A DNA stretch of 5,288 nt from Desulfuromonadales bacterium (GTDB lineage: Bacteria > Desulfobacterota > Desulfuromonadia > Desulfuromonadales > BM103), in the NCBI GenBank assembly GCA_029859485.1, contig JAOUDB010000215.1:1-5288 (forward strand), written 5' to 3'. Positions within the stretch are counted from its first letter, which is position 1. Each line of letters begins with the position of its first letter. Made by a program: the position numbers and the translations under genes. The notes below the pieces were generated by a model. That model was not told the DNA's origin. It searched no databases and saw nothing but the letters and a program-made list of their open reading frames with translations. Of this stretch, positions 4,803 through 5,288 are shown one piece after another.

Positions 4803-5050
4803 CCTGATAATTAAGAATGGATTTGTGGGAGATATATCATTCAGCAATAAAGAGGAGATAATTACTAAAATTCCTCTCGCATTGTTTTGAGGTGCTCAGA
4901 TTGGTATTTTTGTGTGTTTCTCAGAAACCCTGATATATAGGAAAGGCCACCAAGGATCTAACCCCTGGTGGCCATCGTTTTGTGCATTAAAGAGCTTCCT
5001 AAATGTCTCTATGAATAAGAAGCCGGTTTTCTTCTTAGAAGTCGTGTTAT
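4803..5050 (-). repeat. Repeat unit D (most complete copy)
   Basis: The longest copy of the dispersed non-coding element, starting immediately after the stop codon of receiver copy 2. Its gene-proximal 37 bp equal unit E (35 of 37), its middle aligns with C (GACTT...GAAGAAAA...CTTATT, TAGAG, CTTTAAT, AACGATGG) and its distal part aligns with A (AAACCCTGA, GCATTG, TTAAGAATG). It contains two stems: TAAGAAG/CTTCTTA (5016-5037) and the GGCCACCA/TGGTGGCC hairpin. No open reading frame is conserved between copies. Confidence 0.75.
4945..4973 (-). terminator. GGCCACC-type hairpin in repeat unit D
   Basis: GGCCACCA (4945-4952) pairs perfectly with TGGTGGCC (4966-4973), plus two further GC pairs inside after one mismatch; the loop is seven bases. 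On the minus strand the stem is followed by TTTCC, a short U-tract. It is a likely terminator for the receiver copy 2 transcript, about 80 bp after its stop. Confidence 0.6.
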
Positions 5051-5288
5051 TTAAGAAAGGAGCCTCTGAATGGTTGCAATGACCATCGCAGACTTGAACG
5101 GTTTGGTTATGTACCTGTCAGCGCCGACTTGCTCAGCTTTGACAAGGTCTTCTTTACTCTTTTTGGCCGATAGCATGACCACCGGAATATGACGGGTTGC
5201 TTCGTTGGCTTTGATCTGTCGACATACCTCGAAACCATCCATAACAGGAAGCATAATATCGAGTAGAATCAGGTCGGGTTTCATGCTT
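5014..5288 (-). repeat. 275-bp direct repeat, copy 2 (pairs with 807-1081)
   Basis: Gap-free match to 807-1081 with five substitutions: two in the non-coding element, one silent (Asn codon in KANEAT) and two changing residues 115 and 116. It runs to the window edge, so its full length is not visible. Confidence 0.95.
5051..5288 (-). CDS. Stand-alone response regulator receiver protein (copy 2), N-terminus outside window
   Basis: Residues 46-122 of a receiver protein in the same frame and with the same stop as copy 1. It keeps the phospho-acceptor aspartate in LILLDIMLPVMDG, the serine in VVMLSAKK and the lysine in TKPF, so the visible part of the active site is intact. It differs from copy 1 only at positions 115-116 (MVIATIQRLLS in place of MVIEIIQRLLS), on helix 5, part of the face many receivers use for partner contact. 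The true start is beyond 5288; the internal ATG at 5284 is residue 47, not the start. It is followed directly by repeat unit D. Confidence 0.93.
   Translation of the reverse strand, partial: SMKPDLILLDIMLPVMDGFEVCRQIKANEATRHIPVVMLSAKKSKEDLVKAEQVGADRYITKPFKSAMVIATIQRLLS

Noticed and set aside
807..5050. A classical integron cassette array with attC sites
   Set aside because: The layout (one orientation, repeat after gene, an empty slot) fits, but I find no paired RYYYAAC / GTTRRRY core sites bounding the repeats. The one GTTAGAT in unit D lies in a hairpin loop and is not repeated in A, B or C. No integrase is in the window. An attC covariance search would settle it.
1286..5050. CRISPR array
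   Set aside because: The repeats are long (over 130 bp), diverged, few and separated by genes; there are no short identical repeats with uniform spacers and no cas genes.

Overview
This window shows accessory bacterial DNA of roughly 42-45 % G+C by eye. Every gene I can support lies on the minus strand, so the biological reading direction is from position 5288 down to 1. A free-standing response regulator, a receiver-like/PilZ protein and a candidate sigma-54 promoter suggest a free-living Gram-negative. A deltaproteobacterial (Geobacter/Desulfuromonas-like) source is possible but is a weak, memory-based guess.

Layout in transcription order: (1) 5288-5051, the last 77 residues of a CheY-like receiver protein (copy 2), cut by the window edge. 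(2) 5050-4803, a dispersed non-coding repeat unit (D) carrying a terminator-like GGCCACC hairpin. (3) 4802-4551, a regulatory region with an 8-bp inverted repeat and a well-spaced sigma-54-type -24/-12 promoter. (4) 4550-3771, a degenerate receiver plus PilZ protein. (5) 3665-3423, a small membrane-anchored hypothetical. (6) 3369-3055, a secreted Rap1a/Tai-type immunity-like protein with its own candidate promoter. (7) 2895-2686, repeat unit C. (8) 2548-1739, a CPBP/CAAX-type membrane protease whose last helix is thrown out of frame at a 9-T run; undoing one base extends it to 1714. (9) 1713-1489, repeat unit A with a good terminator. (10) 1417-1286, repeat unit B with a 47-bp near-perfect palindrome and no gene between it and A. 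(11) 1212-844, complete receiver protein copy 1. (12) 843-807, the start of a fifth repeat unit (E), cut off where an insertion sequence begins. (13) 806-1, the insertion sequence end and the first 226 residues of its DDE transposase.

The main architectural point is that unrelated genes in one orientation are separated by copies of the same roughly 210-250 bp non-coding element. The two receiver genes and the starts of their downstream elements are 98 % identical over the 275 bp visible, at a constant 4207-bp offset. The arrangement resembles an integron cassette array, but I see no convincing attC core sites and no integrase. It is better described as an array of genes separated by repeats, built by duplication and recombination, with a later IS insertion. 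The genes do not form an obvious single pathway. Signalling (two receivers, one PilZ protein) and protective or immunity-like functions (Rap1a/Tai, CPBP) are the two themes.
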